Shown here one piece after another: positions 34,639-46,690 of a stretch of 64,000 nucleotides of DNA. Within the stretch, counting starts at the first letter, position 1. Every line of letters starts with the position of its first letter. A program made the position numbers and the translations under genes. Location of the stretch: NCBI GenBank assembly GCA_009760855.2, contig WPIO01000143.1:1-64000 (forward strand), written 5' to 3'. The stretch is from Cristatella mucedo. Taxonomy: Eukaryota; Bryozoa; Phylactolaemata; Cristatellidae. Under the pieces are notes generated by a model, which saw only the letters and a list, made by a program, of their open reading frames with translations, searched no databases and was not told the origin of the DNA.

Positions 34639-37008
34639 GTAAGCTATCCGGATCAAGCTCTATGAGTAATTCGAACCGCCGCCGGGAAGGCAGCACGGCG
34701 AGACGCGACGCTATCCTGCTATAGCATCGGGGGGGTAATCCTTGAATCCACGAATAATTGTGCCTACACCTTGCGCCGTACATGTTCAAACTGAGCAACC
34801 AGTAATTCATGACCTGCATCGTCGAGGCTCTTTGATCTATTTGATCGAACGAAAAAAAGGCTCGCAATCTCTCATCGAAGCCCGCAAATCCCTCTCTCGG
34901 ATCTCCCCGGGCCACTCAGGCTGGCCCGCCAGACTCGGAGAGCCACTCGAGATCGAGGTCGGGCGTCCATTTTTCGCTTCCGGCGCCGGGCACCTCCTGA
35001 GCTGGCCCTCATTAGCTCAGGAGCTGTACGACTGTTATTCGTTCAGCGGTGGCTGAACTGTAGCCTGGTGCTGGCATGCTGTTCCCCGACGGTGTGCGCT
35101 TTCACGATCGCTCTTCAGAGGGGTTATTAGTTTCTAAAGAGATCGGTCACATTGTTCAATTAGCGCGTTGAGCGTCTTTGCCGCCCGAATAACTCCAGCT
35201 AGAGTCCGATGTGAGCCGGGGCCTTCCGTGCTTCTGTAGAGCCAAAATATCCAACATTTCGAAAACTATTTTGGGAGTGACATGTCTCAGTGGACCCGGT
35301 TTTTTACTCGTACTGCTATTAAATTTAGTAGGTAGGCGTGAATACAAGTTTAAATTGATGATAAATACTAAAAATAATTTGTTTATTCATGGGCAATTGA
35401 AAATTAGTGCGGCGGTCCTTAGCTTATTGCTTAGGACTTCCAAGCGATGATTATGGGTAATCCGAATGTAGGCGTATTTTTTTACGTCCCCTAGGAAACC
35501 GGATAACCTCATTGAGATGGCCAGTTTAGGTTTCGGATTTCAGCGATTGAACTGGAGGTATTGCTAGAAAAATTTGCTAGCACAGCAAATCTAAGTACCT
35601 TTTGGACCTTTGACTAAGGCAGACGTTTCCCTACTTATATTTTCACATTTTGAAACGTCACTCTCCTAATAGGCGTTAGAAATTCTGGATGCGCTAACCC
35701 ACTGGAGAAAAGGGAAAGAGATACAGACTTTGGCTGCAGCAGGCAGACCGTATTGACAGGCGCGTGCAGTACTACCAGCTTTGGCAAAGGGTGGCTGCCT
35801 TACGGGTATGGTGAGGGGCTAGCTATGGTCTTACTATTTTCGCAAGGTTTGCAACTGAAAGACTCGAAATTTACAGATGGGTGAGAAAAAGCTGTCAGAT
35901 TGTACATTCGCAAAATTTCCGTGATAGATATGATAATAATACATTAATTATAGCGCCATCGGAGAATGTAATCTCTTTCTAGGCACTTTACATATAATGT
36001 AAAGGAAACACTATCGAATGATTAGTGTTAATGACTAACCCGTCTGCGTATGGACGCCCACGGACTTGTACCGCGAGGGATCGGTAGTCTCCTGAAAATG
36101 GAGTGCCTGATTGAGACCCAGTTTTGCACCCGCTTGAGTCCGTTTCAAAATAATCGCGCTTAGCACCAGCACAATCCTCATCCAGCGGACGACAAAAAAA
36201 GGCTCGAAGAACCCAGGCCTATGGCAAGGGTTGGCAAAAAAGCTCTGCCACTGGAGAAAGCGAACAGAGGAGCGTCTTGAGTGGGCGTGGTAGCTCAGAC
36301 CCTGGATGCTGAAGAGTGTTCTTTGCCGACGAAAGTAAGGTCGAAGTTTGTGGCAGCTGCTGCAAACATCCGCTATACGCTTGTGCAGAAGTGATGAAGC
36401 GTATGCTGATGACTGATTAATAATGATAGTAATACATTTGCATAGTGCCCACAGGGAACTTAACCTCATTCTATTCACTTTACATGTGCCGTAAAGACAG
36501 CTTAGTATTGCAACATACTTTACATACGTTTGGATCCGTATCACCGATTGATCACGTGATCAGTCGGTGAGGCTCTGCAGCAGGGCATCTAGGGGCTCAT
36601 AACAGCATTAAGGGCCCTATACTAAATTACGGCAAGTACCAGCAGCAAATCCTGGACAACTTGGCTGCGCCACGTGCATTATTACGGCACGGGCTAAATT
36701 TTATTTATTAACAGGACGACCAAGCGAAACACGCTGGCAATGTTCTCTTGCATCTCGACAGGTTCCCACGCTCCATTGGCCATTGATATGGCCATTCCCA
36801 GAGCTCGGACCCTAACCTGATTGCGCATCTATGGAACGACCTTCAGCATTGGCTGAGAGCTCAACAGATCATCGGCCGAATTATGAGACAAATTGCAAAT
36901 GTTTTGGCATTCTATAGCATCCGATGTAACTCTTTGAGTCTGTGTCAGCCTGAATGGTGGGTGAAACGATAGCTGGTAGTCAGGTAGGGGTCACACCTTA
37001 CTAGAATA

Positions 37009-37090
<82 letters not shown>

Positions 37091-37330
37091 CAACAGCCCG
37101 CACTGCAGCTATTTTGCTAAAGAAGTCGTGTTTTGGGCCGTTGCATTTAATTAGGCATTAATTTTACTCGTTTGGACCCTCTGATAGATTTTGTTAGAGT
37201 TACCTACTTCATTAATTGACCAGGCAGCAATTATAGAGGTGAGCTTGTGAAAACTGGTGGTCACTCGTTTATATATATTAACTAGTGGTATAAATTAGGG
37301 TGTGTGTGTGTGGTATGTGTTCGTGTGTTC

Positions 37331-37377
<47 letters not shown>

Positions 37378-40300
37378 AGTGTTTGTGTGTGTGTGTATAA
37401 GTGTTTGAATGTGTGTATGAGTGTTTACGTGCGTCTGTGTTTGTTTGTGTAGACCTGTATTTGAGTGATTTAGCCCTTACGCGTAAGGTGAAGGTCTCAG
37501 TTAAAGAAGAACACGGGCTTACTTGACAATCGAAAAATCTTTCGCGGAGCTTATACCGTCTTGAGCCTGCTATAATTCTGACACACAAGTGTTGCCATGA
37601 TATTAATTTCAACATAAATTTAAGCAAGTGTTAAGATACTGCTTAAATTGTACGCTTTATAGTGCTTGCTATTTGCAACTGCTTGAGATTAGTCGTTACC
37701 GAAGGGCGCTGGTTCGAGCGTCACTTTGCATACGTATAGCTGACTTCTAGCCTCCATATTGTGTTGGAGAAGGTTCGAGATTAAACACTGTGTATCTATA
37801 GTATGATATTGCTGAAACCCCTCTAGTGCTGCTCCGGTTTCGCATCGATGGCTGTCCCTCGTCGGTTGTCAGCATCGGTGTTTTATTTGTGCAGACGCCA
37901 AGAGGCTGATTGGCAGGCGCTTCAATGAGCCATCCGTCCAGCAGGACGTGAAGCGCTGGCCCTTCAACGTCGTCGAGGACGACGGCCGACTCAAGATTCG
38001 CGTCACGTTCAAGGGGGAGACAAAGGTCTTTCTTCCGGAGCAAATATCTTCCATGGTCTTGGCAAAGATGAAGGAAATAGCAGAGGACTACTTGGGCGTG
38101 CAGGTAGAAAAAGCTGTTGTGACGGTTCCGGCGTATTTCAATGACTCGCAAAGACAGGCCACAAAGGACGAAGCAGTCATAGCCGGATTCGATGTCCTAC
38201 GCATTCTCAACGAGCCAACCGCTGCGGCCCTTGCTTATGGCTTCGATAGGCAGGTGGGCATCTGCCATCACACTGCCATCAGTGATCATTCGCCGGTCGC
38301 GATTAGCCGCTTTTACATGAGTCTGAATTTTTCGAAGGACTGGCTTGAACTGCGTTCCGATGAGCGTCATTCCATCTCCTCTTTTCTCGCTGTTCGTTTT
38401 TGAAGAGTTATCAGGCGCTCCGTTAGCTCTTCAAGTTGAACCGTTACGTTTCCTCTAATTCTACCGCGGTGTATTAAAGCCTTCGTAGCACTCCCTTTGC
38501 AGCAAATGTAAAGCGCCTAGAAAGAGATTAAAGTTCTCTGAGGGCGCTTTATTAAGTGCATTGTTATTATTATTATTACTTTTGCCTTCGGCCTCGGCAG
38601 CTGTTTCAAGTTTTTAACTTTGGTGGAACGCTCAATTCGTCCAGGCAAACGATAACTTTGGGAATCGCATCCTTTAATGTGATGTGTCTTTTTCCTTTCT
38701 GCAGTTTCCAGCTGAGAGATGCGTCGTAATTTTCGATTTGGGAGGTGGCACGCTGGATGTCTCTATCCTGAAAATCGTCGATGGCGTCTTTGAGGTGTTG
38801 GCCACTTCCGGTGAGAGTCATCTCGGCGGTGAAGACTTCGACAGCCGCATGGCAGAGCACTTCGCAAAAGAGTTCGAACGCAAGTACAAGAAAGATATTA
38901 GCGGCGATAAAAAAGCCATGTGCCGTCTGCGGAAAGAGTGCGAGCACGCCAAGCGAACGCTGTCCGCCACCACCCAAGCGACTATCGAGATCGACTCGCT
39001 GTGCAGTGGAATTGATTTCTGCGCGAGCTTGTCTCGAGCCAAGTTTGAGGAACTCAACAACGACTACTTCCGAGACGTGCTTGCGCCGCTCGAGCGAGCG
39101 CTCTCGGATGCAAAGCTGGACAGGTCGCAGATTCACGACGTCGTGCTGGCGGGCGGCTCGACGCGAATCCCAAAGGTGCGCAAGGTGCTGCAGAACTTCT
39201 TCGGCGGTCGCCCGCTAAACGAGAGTATCAATCCCGACGAAGCCATAGCCTACGGCGCTGCCGTCCAAGCCGCCATTTTGACTGGCGTTGACCTCTGCGA
39301 CGGCCGAGAACTGCTTCTCGTAGACGTAGCGTCCCTCTCTCTCGGCACCGAAATAGAAGGCGATCGCATGTCGACCGTCATCCCCCGAAATTCCAGAATT
39401 CCGACGTCGAAGACTGCAAAATATGTTACCGTTGAGGATAATCAGACGCGTAAGTAAACAAATTCTCAAACTATCGGCATACCTGTAACGCCGAAGGCTC
39501 GGCGGGGTAGGCTTGACCTGCCGCTTACCTAGCGGCGTAGCCTATCGCCTAATGCCGTTCGGTGCGCGCCTACGCGCAATAAGCTGGCCGCCACGAAACG
39601 AGCGTTTCTGGCGCTAACCTGCTTACCGTTACTAAAGGGGGTCGTGAGTCCGCGGCGTGAATTGGAAGCGAGACACACAAATTGGGGATTTTACTGAGCT
39701 TTATTCGCCAGCGCACAAAGTCGCTGCGCGTCTAGTTCAGCTTTATCTCCACACTCCTCGCACGTTCTCAGCTACACTAACACTCTTGCGGAGGGAATAC
39801 TCCTCCACACTAAGCGCGACCCGGACCCTAAACCCTAACCGGTGAACTAGGAATCCGTTCCCACCTGTGCCGAGGGAATACCCCAAACACGCCAACTTAA
39901 ACACTCTAGCGGAGGGAATACTTCTCCGCACTGAAGTGCGAACCGGAGTCTAAACCCTGACCGGAGAACTAGAACTCGGTTTCCAACAGTGCGGCAGGAA
40001 TACTCCACACACGCCAACTCAAGCACTCCTGCGGAGGAAATACTTCTCCACACTGAAGCGCGACCAGGGTGTCGGGCCCAATACCACTAAGCTCTTGCCC
40101 CATTGTTTCAGCTAGGTATTTAAGAGTCGAGCGACGCTCGCTCTTGGCCTCGTGTCTTTAGTCTTTGGTCCGGCTCTGCGCCTCGACGCCGTCGGGCACT
40201 CGTTTCTCTGAAAGCGAGGGAGGAGGGCGGGCTGTCCGCCGACGATGGACGGAACAAGACGAGACAGCGCTAGGAGGATTCGGTGGAACCCCACCGAATA

Positions 40301-41444
40301 CGGTCGTATCACGCCCGAGCTGGCATTTTGTGTGTTCTTTCGTGTTTTGTGTTCCTTTTGTGTCGTGTGTGTGCGCGCTAGCACGTGGTCTCGGCATAGG
40401 GATTTGCCGGCGCGAGCTAGGCGTAGTTAGCTTGTGTGGAGCTCTAGTTCACCGGGTAGGGTTTAGGCTCCTGGCCCATTACGGCAAGGAATATAGGCCA
40501 CTGGAAAGGCACCTCTGTCCAGCTTGAATGGCGAGTGGGTTCCAGACGATTCTTTCTTGGAACGAGTGAAGGTGGAGGTTGACAGGCCAGCCAACATCAA
40601 TCAGCAGCTCCCGTGTGTATCGGACCAATTCTAAAGGCCGAATCGCCACCGCTCGTCTCAGAGCTTCCTGGCTTGCTCTTAAGCGCTTCCTGTCTACCCG
40701 CACTGACGCTCCTCTCTGGCCCACTGCTCCAGGACAAAGGAGCTCTAGCCCGCCACCGAACAGCTCTTGTTCGCGCTAAAACTCAGCCAAGGCCAGCAAG
40801 GCCGCTACATACCTATCGGCGATTCGAGCTGCGTGAATCGAGGCGGCAAGCAGCAGCAGTGCAGCCGCTGTCGAAACTCATTGGGCGTTTCAGGGGTTTC
40901 GGTTGGAGTGTACGAAGGAGAAAGTCCTATGGTCAAGGACAACCACTTTCTGGGTAAATTTGTCCTGGACGGTATTCCGCCAGCTCCTCGAGGCGAGGCG
41001 GAAATCGACGTCACCTTTACAGCGAGAGCTGACGGTATTCTGAGCGTCACGGCGGTCGAAAGAAGTTCGGGCAAGTCGAACCAAATGACCGTAGAAAGTG
41101 GTAAGCTGAGAAAAGCCGAAGTCGATCGAATGATCCAGGAAGCAAAACGCTACAAGAAAGAGGACGAAGAAGAAGAGCGACGGAGAGTGCAGCTCGAGCG
41201 TCAGGCCTCTGACGGCGTCGAGAGCGGTCGCTCTTCTGAGCGGGAGGGATGTAAAAGTAGCAGTGCTGCTGCGCCTCAACACAAAATGAACGAGGTCTCA
41301 ACGAGCGGGAATGTGCAGGAATGCGGCAACGGAGTCCTCAGAAAAGATTGGAAGCACAAAATCGAAGCCAGCGCTAATCTCAAACTAGGCATCCCCTTAC
41401 TATCTTTTCAAGCAGGCTTTAAATACAATGGAGAAACAAAGTGA
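34425..41444 (+). CDS. Divergent HSP70 paralogue, lid-less C-terminus, in-frame TGA at codon 4
   Basis: HSP70-family chaperone-like gene, join(34425-34638, 37895-38253, 38705-39449, 40894-41444). Its three introns sit at the same positions and phases as in the canonical gene at 48588, and exons 2 and 3 are identical in length to it. ATPase motifs are kept: [55 protein letters not shown]. Substrate-binding strands are present in exon 4 ([18 protein letters not shown]). After the first lid helix ([20 protein letters not shown]) the protein diverges into about 70 unrelated residues ending NGETK, so the lid bundle and EEVD are missing. The ATG aligned with the family start is followed at codon 4 by TGA; exon 1 is exactly 3 nt longer than its counterpart. 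Otherwise about 1.8 kb is free of stops and frameshifts. It may be a functional gene with another start or upstream exon, a recoded gene, or a recently broken one. No HSE or TATA was seen upstream. Confidence 0.8.
35926..36030 (-). mobile_element. LINE tail in intron 1 of the HSP70 paralogue
   Basis: ATTATAGCGCCATCGGAGAA, CTTTCTAGGCACTTTACATA, CACTATCGAATGATTAGTG. Confidence 0.65.
36415..36505 (-). mobile_element. LINE/SINE tail in intron 1 of the HSP70 paralogue
   Basis: AATACATTTGCATAGTGCCC, CTTAACCTCATTCTATTCAC, TTTACATGTGCCGTAAAG. Confidence 0.55.
36541..36570. repeat. 30-bp near-perfect palindrome
   Basis: TCACCGATTGATCAC joined directly to GTGATCAGTCGGTGA; arms of 15 bp with one mismatch and no loop, in intron 1 of the HSP70 paralogue. 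Confidence 0.9.
37011..37089 (+). repeat. (GT)39 microsatellite
   Basis: About 79 bp of GT in intron 1 of the HSP70 paralogue. A second imperfect GT run lies at 37302-37455. Confidence 0.97.
37895..38253 (+). CDS. HSP70 paralogue exon 2
   Basis: 359 nt after TTTGTGCAG, encoding [13 protein letters not shown] through AYGFDRQ, then a GTGGGC donor. Length and phase equal exon 2 of the canonical gene. Confidence 0.88.
38490..38582 (+). mobile_element. LINE tail in intron 2 of the HSP70 paralogue
   Basis: CTTTGCAGCAAATGTAAAGC, GCCTAGAAAGAGATTAAAG, GAGGGCGCTTTATTAAGTGC and (TTA)n; a roughly 90-bp, severely 5'-truncated insertion. Confidence 0.85.
38705..39449 (+). CDS. HSP70 paralogue exon 3
   Basis: 745 nt after TTTCTGCAG, encoding [18 protein letters not shown] through the linker ([18 protein letters not shown]) to EDNQT, with a GTAAGT donor. 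The linker has Ser where the canonical gene here has Pro. Confidence 0.9.
39779..40075 (+). repeat. 122-bp tandem repeat in intron 3 of the HSP70 paralogue
   Basis: Units begin at 39779, 39901 and 40023 (CACTCTTGCGGAGGGAATAC and variants); the third is partial. Each of the first two units holds a CTAAACCCTRACCGG block that looks like degenerate telomeric repeat. Confidence 0.8.
40894..41444 (+). CDS. HSP70 paralogue exon 4, with stop
   Basis: Follows a TTTCAG acceptor and encodes [17 protein letters not shown], the substrate-binding sheet and one lid helix. A charged EEEERRR run follows, then a Ser/Gly-rich unrelated tail, with TGA at 41442-41444. It is 117 nt shorter than the canonical exon 4. 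Confidence 0.85.
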
Positions 41445-41964
41445 CTCTCGCCTTTGCATCTCAGTTGCATGAGTGCGTGTGAGCACAGGGACATGAAACT
41501 ATTGGATACGTACAATCAAAGGTGTACTACGACATTCTTTCGGAATACACCTGTAATGCATTAATACTGTCTGTAATACATGCATTGCCATCTGTAATAC
41601 AGTATCGCTTACTTATTACGTAACAACATCGGCATTGGAATACGGAAATGTCACGGATGAGTTTATACCTCACTAGATCGACAAATGCCTAATCAATCGC
41701 AAGCAGAAATTCAGTTTGTAAAAAAAAATTGTACGGAAAACGTTCAACTGATTTAACAGCTTCATTTACGTAGCAGCAGGTGAGCCTTCACAGCTGTCAC
41801 CATCGCTTGTAGCGGTCAATAAAGCAAGCACCTTACCTCCTGGGCTAAGACCCAGGGGTGACAAAACAATACCAAAGATTATCACCCCAGTCTGTCTAAT
41901 ATCAATTCCTTTTAACGGCTTAACCATTATAGCAAGTCATCAACATACTGCAATTGCATCAAGC

Positions 41965-42295
41965 CTGAAACTCACTTCGACTTCACATCTTCTGACTTTT
42001 CGACATTTAAAAAGAAACTGAAAACGCATCTATTGATCGCAGCATTTAGTGAGTCCCTGCGATTCGACCTTTATGTGCCTATGCGTGCTGACACTGTGCA
42101 TGCTACCACTAACCATACTTGCATGCTGACCCTGTGCATATCACCCCCAACCGTGTTATTCTTGTTATTTATTGAGCATGCTACCACTAGCCATTCGATC
42201 GTGCTCCTTTTGCAGCAGTAAATGTAAATTAAGTGCCTAGACAGAGAAGTTTTCCGAGGGCGCTATTTCAAATGTATTACTACTATTATTATCAT
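41965..42295 (+). mobile_element. LINE family B 3' end
   Basis: CGACATTTAAAAAGAAACTG, ACGCATCTATTGATCGCAGC, the 3' UTR with CTAACCATACTTGCATGCTG, then the tail. Confidence 0.8.
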
Positions 42296-42384
42296 AGAAT
42301 GCAAAGACTGTAGAGCATCTCATCTGTATATCTAAATTTCATCTACCTATCTATCTCCAAAGGATTAATACTTGGTAATACGAA

Positions 42385-42645
42385 TAGGTCTTTTGTTAGA
42401 GCCCTAAGAGAACTTAATCTCTATTTGGGCACTTTATAACTAGCTGAAAGAGAAGGGACGACGACTGGCTAACGATAAACGATGCTAATACTAAATAATC
42501 AATACTAATGATAATCATGGTGTCCCGCTTAGGCAACCTGGCACAAGCACATGATTACCATGCAGACAAGTTGACAGGGCACGCAATTGTCTACTGGTTG
42601 CCGCAGGACTCGAATTCAGGACCTGCGTCATATTGTCCAAATTCA
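42385..42645 (-). mobile_element. Probable SINE, reverse strand
   Basis: Tail (GAGCCCTAAGAGAACTTAAT, CTCTATTTGGGCACTTTATA) with a reversed B-box-like GGACTCGAATTC at about 42606. Confidence 0.5.
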
Positions 42646-42904
42646 CGTCAATTACCGTACGAAAGTCCAGTGAGTCGCTCTCGGCTCCACCACTCGCGAT
42701 TCGCTCACCCTACGACGGTGTTAAGAAGATGCCCTCGGCCTAGCAGTCGTTATAGCAGCAAAATAAGCACTGTTGTGAAAAGTTTACCCATCCGGCGAGA
42801 CTAGGAGACAACACTATTCAGAGCAATAGTCAGAATACGCAATACGCTCTTACATTGGCTACCGCACAGGTGCCAGGGCACCGCGCCATGTAAAGGCAGG
42901 CGTG

Positions 42905-43320
42905 CCTGAGCAGCTACTTCCTGGGATTCAAAGCTACTCTCTAATCAGGCTAGGCATAATTACACCTGCTCCTCTGATCCAAATCCTTCTGATTCAAACC
43001 GTTTATCTATGCCTCAAACTAACCTCACATCCATTGGAGACCGTGCCTTCAGTTAGTATGTTCCCAAAGCCTGGAGCTCTCTTCCAACTGACGTCACGAA
43101 AGCGCTGACTTGACATTTCAAAAGAAGCTATAACTCACCTCTTTCTCATAGCATCTACTGGGTCCTTGTGATTTGTCGTTAGTGAGCTTGTGTATGCTCA
43201 CACTGTGCATAGTACCACTAACCACATGGGCATGCTTCCTTTACAGGATATGTAAAGCTTCTAGAAAGAGATCAAGTTCTGTGAGAGTGCTATTCGAATG
43301 TATTAATGTTATTATTACTA
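42905..43320 (+). mobile_element. LINE family B 3' end, degenerate
   Basis: TCTAATCAGGCTAGGCATAA, CTCACATCCATTGGAGACCG, CTTCCAACTGACGTCACGAA, then a shortened 3' UTR and tail. Confidence 0.7.
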
Positions 43321-43439
43321 TTTTTCACTGCATGAGTATTCTCGCTAATAAATAAATAGGTAGCTGTGTAGATGGCTTCATTAACGAATATATAGTTAGC
43401 AATTGGCTTAAATGGTTTCTACTCTGCTCTCAAAAAGGC

Positions 43440-43520
43440 AATAATAACATCTGTAAAGCCCCCTAAGAGAGCTTACCCTCTTTCTAGGCACTTGACATTT
43501 GCTGCAAAGGAAGCATGCTC
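43440..43520 (-). mobile_element. LINE tail, reverse strand
   Basis: AATAATAACATCTGTAAAGC, CTCTTTCTAGGCACTTGACA, TTTGCTGCAAAGG. Confidence 0.7.
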
Positions 43521-44600
43521 GAACGCTTCTTGAGAAGCCAATTGAAAACTACCTTGCGGCTGTAGTCGAATCATCGCCTAATAATTGATGGCACACACCC
43601 ATCACGACAGAGCTGGTCGAGCTGGCAAATGGGTAAAAACATTCTTGGCTTCACCCTAGATACCAGCCGACTAATCAGATAATAAGAGAGCAGAATGTCG
43701 GCACTCTCAACGACTGGCAAGGATTAGATAGGGCTCATGTCACGTGCCAGGTGGCACTGCCGTGAGCCACTGCTCAATGTAATGATGTTTTCGGTGGCCG
43801 GTTTGTGCCTAATGCTTTGGGCACACTGAGGCAGCAGCCGCAGCTCCCTCTAAATCGCTACTTCCGACGATCGATCCCCGGCGTATCACCGATCGTAAAC
43901 CTCATTACCGAAACGCCAGCCTTGGGCATGTAGGCTAGGGGGCGGGGGGGGGTGAGGAGGTGGACGTTGGAAGAAACACCAGGGAGATTGACCGTCGAAC
44001 GGCTGTGGCATTAGTGTGTCAGGCAGGTGTGGCGGTAACCAGCCGTGCAGGCACTGCAGCTGCCGGCCTGCAGCTGGATAAACAGTTCAAAATAACGGAC
44101 GTGCACACAGGCTTTCGGCGAGGATAGGCAAGCTAGAACTCGAGACCCATGCTCCTCTGTATGCTAGGCTAGATGTCTGTGCCAACTGAGCAAGCAATGC
44201 TGCCCATCCACGAAACAAGTAGCAGTACCACGTTCAGGGAGGGGGTGGGCCAGAGCTCTGCCATCGAGCAGGACAGTTCTCACTCAACGACCTAATCGCT
44301 CATCCACTCACCTAGAACGTACCCACTCTGTGCACATGCCCTCCAGGGGCCAGACGCCTGCAGGCTCAGTAACATATGCTCAATTACACACGGTTGAAAT
44401 ACACACTACTGAATGAGCCTTGCGTGCATCGACTTGCACATCCATCGGCATAGTGGGGTTCAGCCTGATACCCAGGTGAGAACGAAAATGTGGCAGACGC
44501 CGATCAAAATTAGTCTTGACTATTCCAATTCAGTATTACTATTTATTATTACTATTAGGACTATTATACTGATATTAATATCATATATTATTAATATATA
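43521..44600. other. No gene recognised
   Basis: Unique-looking sequence with a poly-G patch near 43940. A reversed B-box-like AACTCGAGACCC near 44136 hints at an old SINE. Confidence 0.4.
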
Positions 44601-44604
44601 AATA

Positions 44605-44755
44605 TAATTCATTTTTAAAATATAATTTATTTATATAGCGCCCCAAGAGAACTTAATCTCTATTCAGGCGCTTCACATATGCCTCGGGGCTCGAGCCCAC
44701 GACCACAGTCCGACCTTGGTCGGGGCGAGCACCTTAACCGCTTGACCAAACATGC
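44605..44755 (-). mobile_element. tRNA-derived SINE with LINE-like tail (best copy)
   Basis: TTATATAGCGCCCCAAGAGA, CTCTATTCAGGCGCTTCACA, TATGCCTCGGGGCTCGAGCC, GACCTTGGTCGGGGCGAGCA and the head CCTTAACCGCTTGACCAAAC, the clearest copy of the family. Confidence 0.8.
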
Positions 44756-44844
44756 TATCATTATTAGTTATTGAATTTATTATTTACTTAAATTGTTATT
44801 TGTTCTATTAATAGGACTATTATACTTATTATTATTAGGACTAC

Positions 44845-44955
44845 TTCCATAGAGCCCAATGAGAACTTGATCCCAATCCACGTACTTTGCCGAAGGGCTC
44901 GAGCCCACGAACTTGGCTGCCACAGGTGAGCACCCTGCCCCTGGTCCAAACCGTC
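44845..44955 (-). mobile_element. tRNA-derived SINE, diverged
   Basis: CCATAGAGCCCAATGAGAAC, CCGAAGGGCTCGAGCCCACG, CCTGCCCCTGGTCCAAACC. Confidence 0.65.
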
Positions 44956-45069
44956 GCTGCCAGATACCTTCAGAGGCCAGCAACTGTACTTCTGTCAGGC
45001 TGGCATGGCCGTCCCTGTGCTGAGAAGCTGGCCCGGCTAGATTGTCTCTTCTCTCCAGCTTGTTTTTTG

Positions 45070-45175
45070 TTTAGGGGCCGTGATGGCCCAGGAGGTAATG
45101 TACTAGCTCTTCAGTACCGAGGTCGCGAGTTCGAATCCTAAAGTAGGCAGATCCTCCTTCTGCAGATGTACAAAT
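45070..45175 (+). mobile_element. tRNA-derived SINE, second family
   Basis: Head GGCCGTGATGGCCCAGGAGG and B-box-like GCGAGTTCGAATCCT. The copy at 56535-56680 is its reverse complement in outline. Confidence 0.6.
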
Positions 45176-45769
45176 GTGGCTGTTTAGTCGGCTTCTTTTT
45201 TTCTAGTGACATGATAAGGGGATCAACTTGCATCTGTGAATAGATGCAAGACAGTTGAGAATAAAAATGGAACTACTCCGTGCAAGCACAGATGCGACAG
45301 TGCTTCGCCGAGCCAGAACAACAGAGATGTCACGCTCGCGACAGTCGCCGAGAAATGCAAATAAGAGCACACAGCTCGACGTTAATTGTCCTTATAAGCA
45401 TCACGTCAAAGTCCTTCTGCAGTTTAGAACTGCTGGCAAACGAGAGCAGCGGCAGGCGCGTCTAGGCGGGGATCAACCGGTAGCCTTGCTCTCGACAGGA
45501 CAGGCAATCCTGCCTTGGCTGATAATCCGAGGGCGCCTGAAGTGTGGCACCAGTGCTGGCGATGCACCCACCCAAGCAAGTACCTAGCTGGCTTGCAACT
45601 GTCTTCAGTGGCTGGCACCCAAGCCTGGCACACAAGCTTCTGCACGACTACAGAAAGAAGCAGATGGGATAATGTCACGAGGCCACTTCGCAGCCACTGA
45701 CGGCCTCCGCATGCGATCGACACCGATCGAAGGTGACTTTACTACGAGCAGCTGCAGGTGACTCGTGAG

Positions 45770-45817
45770 CACTTCCGGTGCATCGTGAGCCGAAGGGCTC
45801 ACGATGCACCGGAAGTG
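45770..45817. repeat. Perfect 22-bp hairpin with GAAG loop
   Basis: CACTTCCGGTGCATCGTGAG plus CC at 45770-45791, loop GAAG at 45792-45795, and the exact reverse complement at 45796-45817. Confidence 0.97.
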
Positions 45818-46127
45818 ACAGCACACCACCTACCCAGCCACCCCCACCCCCACCAGCAGGCAGGCAGGCATGGCAGAGTCGACAAAAGAGGCTGCATGAA
45901 GGACTGCCTCCTCTCTTCCTCAAGGTGTGTTAGAGGAGTGGCTCACACACATCGGCTCCTCAGGGTACCGGGTGGCTGCACAGGGGAAAGGGAGAGGCGC
46001 AGAGAAGGACAAGAAGGAAGAGGGAAAGGCGCTTGGCCGATGGCAGAACACAATTGGTGTCCTCGATGCAAGGCAGGCCGAGCAGCAAATGCTGCCCTGC
46101 AGGGCAAGAGCTGGAGCAGCTGCCCTG

Positions 46128-46690
46128 ATAAAAATAATAATGCACTTGATAAATCGCTCAGAGAACTTAATCTCTCTCTAGGCGTTTTACATTTGCTGCA
46201 AAGGGAAATGCAATTAAAATGGTAAGTAAAATCATGCTTGATAAACAAACAAAATGAATAACATGGTTAGGGGTGACATGCACAGGGTCAGCATGCAAAT
46301 GTAACATCTACTCTCCAACTGCCGACTATGGCACATCTTTTTCAGCGGTCCAGAGCTGCTACTTCTATGCAACTCACTACCTCAACTGCTCTCCTGACTC
46401 TGCTATGCTTCCCACTTTCTCTTTGTTGCGTGAGACGAAGTCTGTTGGCTACCGAATGCGTACCGAAAGCCGCTTAGGCTGTGAGTGCGCTATACAAAAC
46501 TCTCTTGCGTAACACCCACACGGTCTTAATGACTTTGTGGAGTTACTGACGGAGGTACATTAAATGTGGTTAGTGGCAGCATGCACAGTGTCGGCACGTA
46601 TAAGCACATCAAGGACGAATCACAGGGACCCACTAAATGCTGTCCTAAATAGGTGCGTTCTAAATAGGTGTGCCCTAACGGCTGCTTGCC
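46128..46690 (-). mobile_element. LINE family B 3' end split by a family A insertion
   Basis: Reverse tail and 3' UTR (46128-46311) resume at 46563 with TGTGGTTAGTGGCAGC and run to CTGTCCTAAATAGGTG. Uninterrupted copies (27200-27310) have the two halves contiguous. Confidence 0.85.
46312..46565 (+). mobile_element. LINE family A 3' end nested in family B
   Basis: Runs from ACTGCCGACTATGGCACA to TACTGACGGAGGTACATT. AAATG on both sides is a likely target-site duplication. No 5' hairpin here. Confidence 0.85.
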
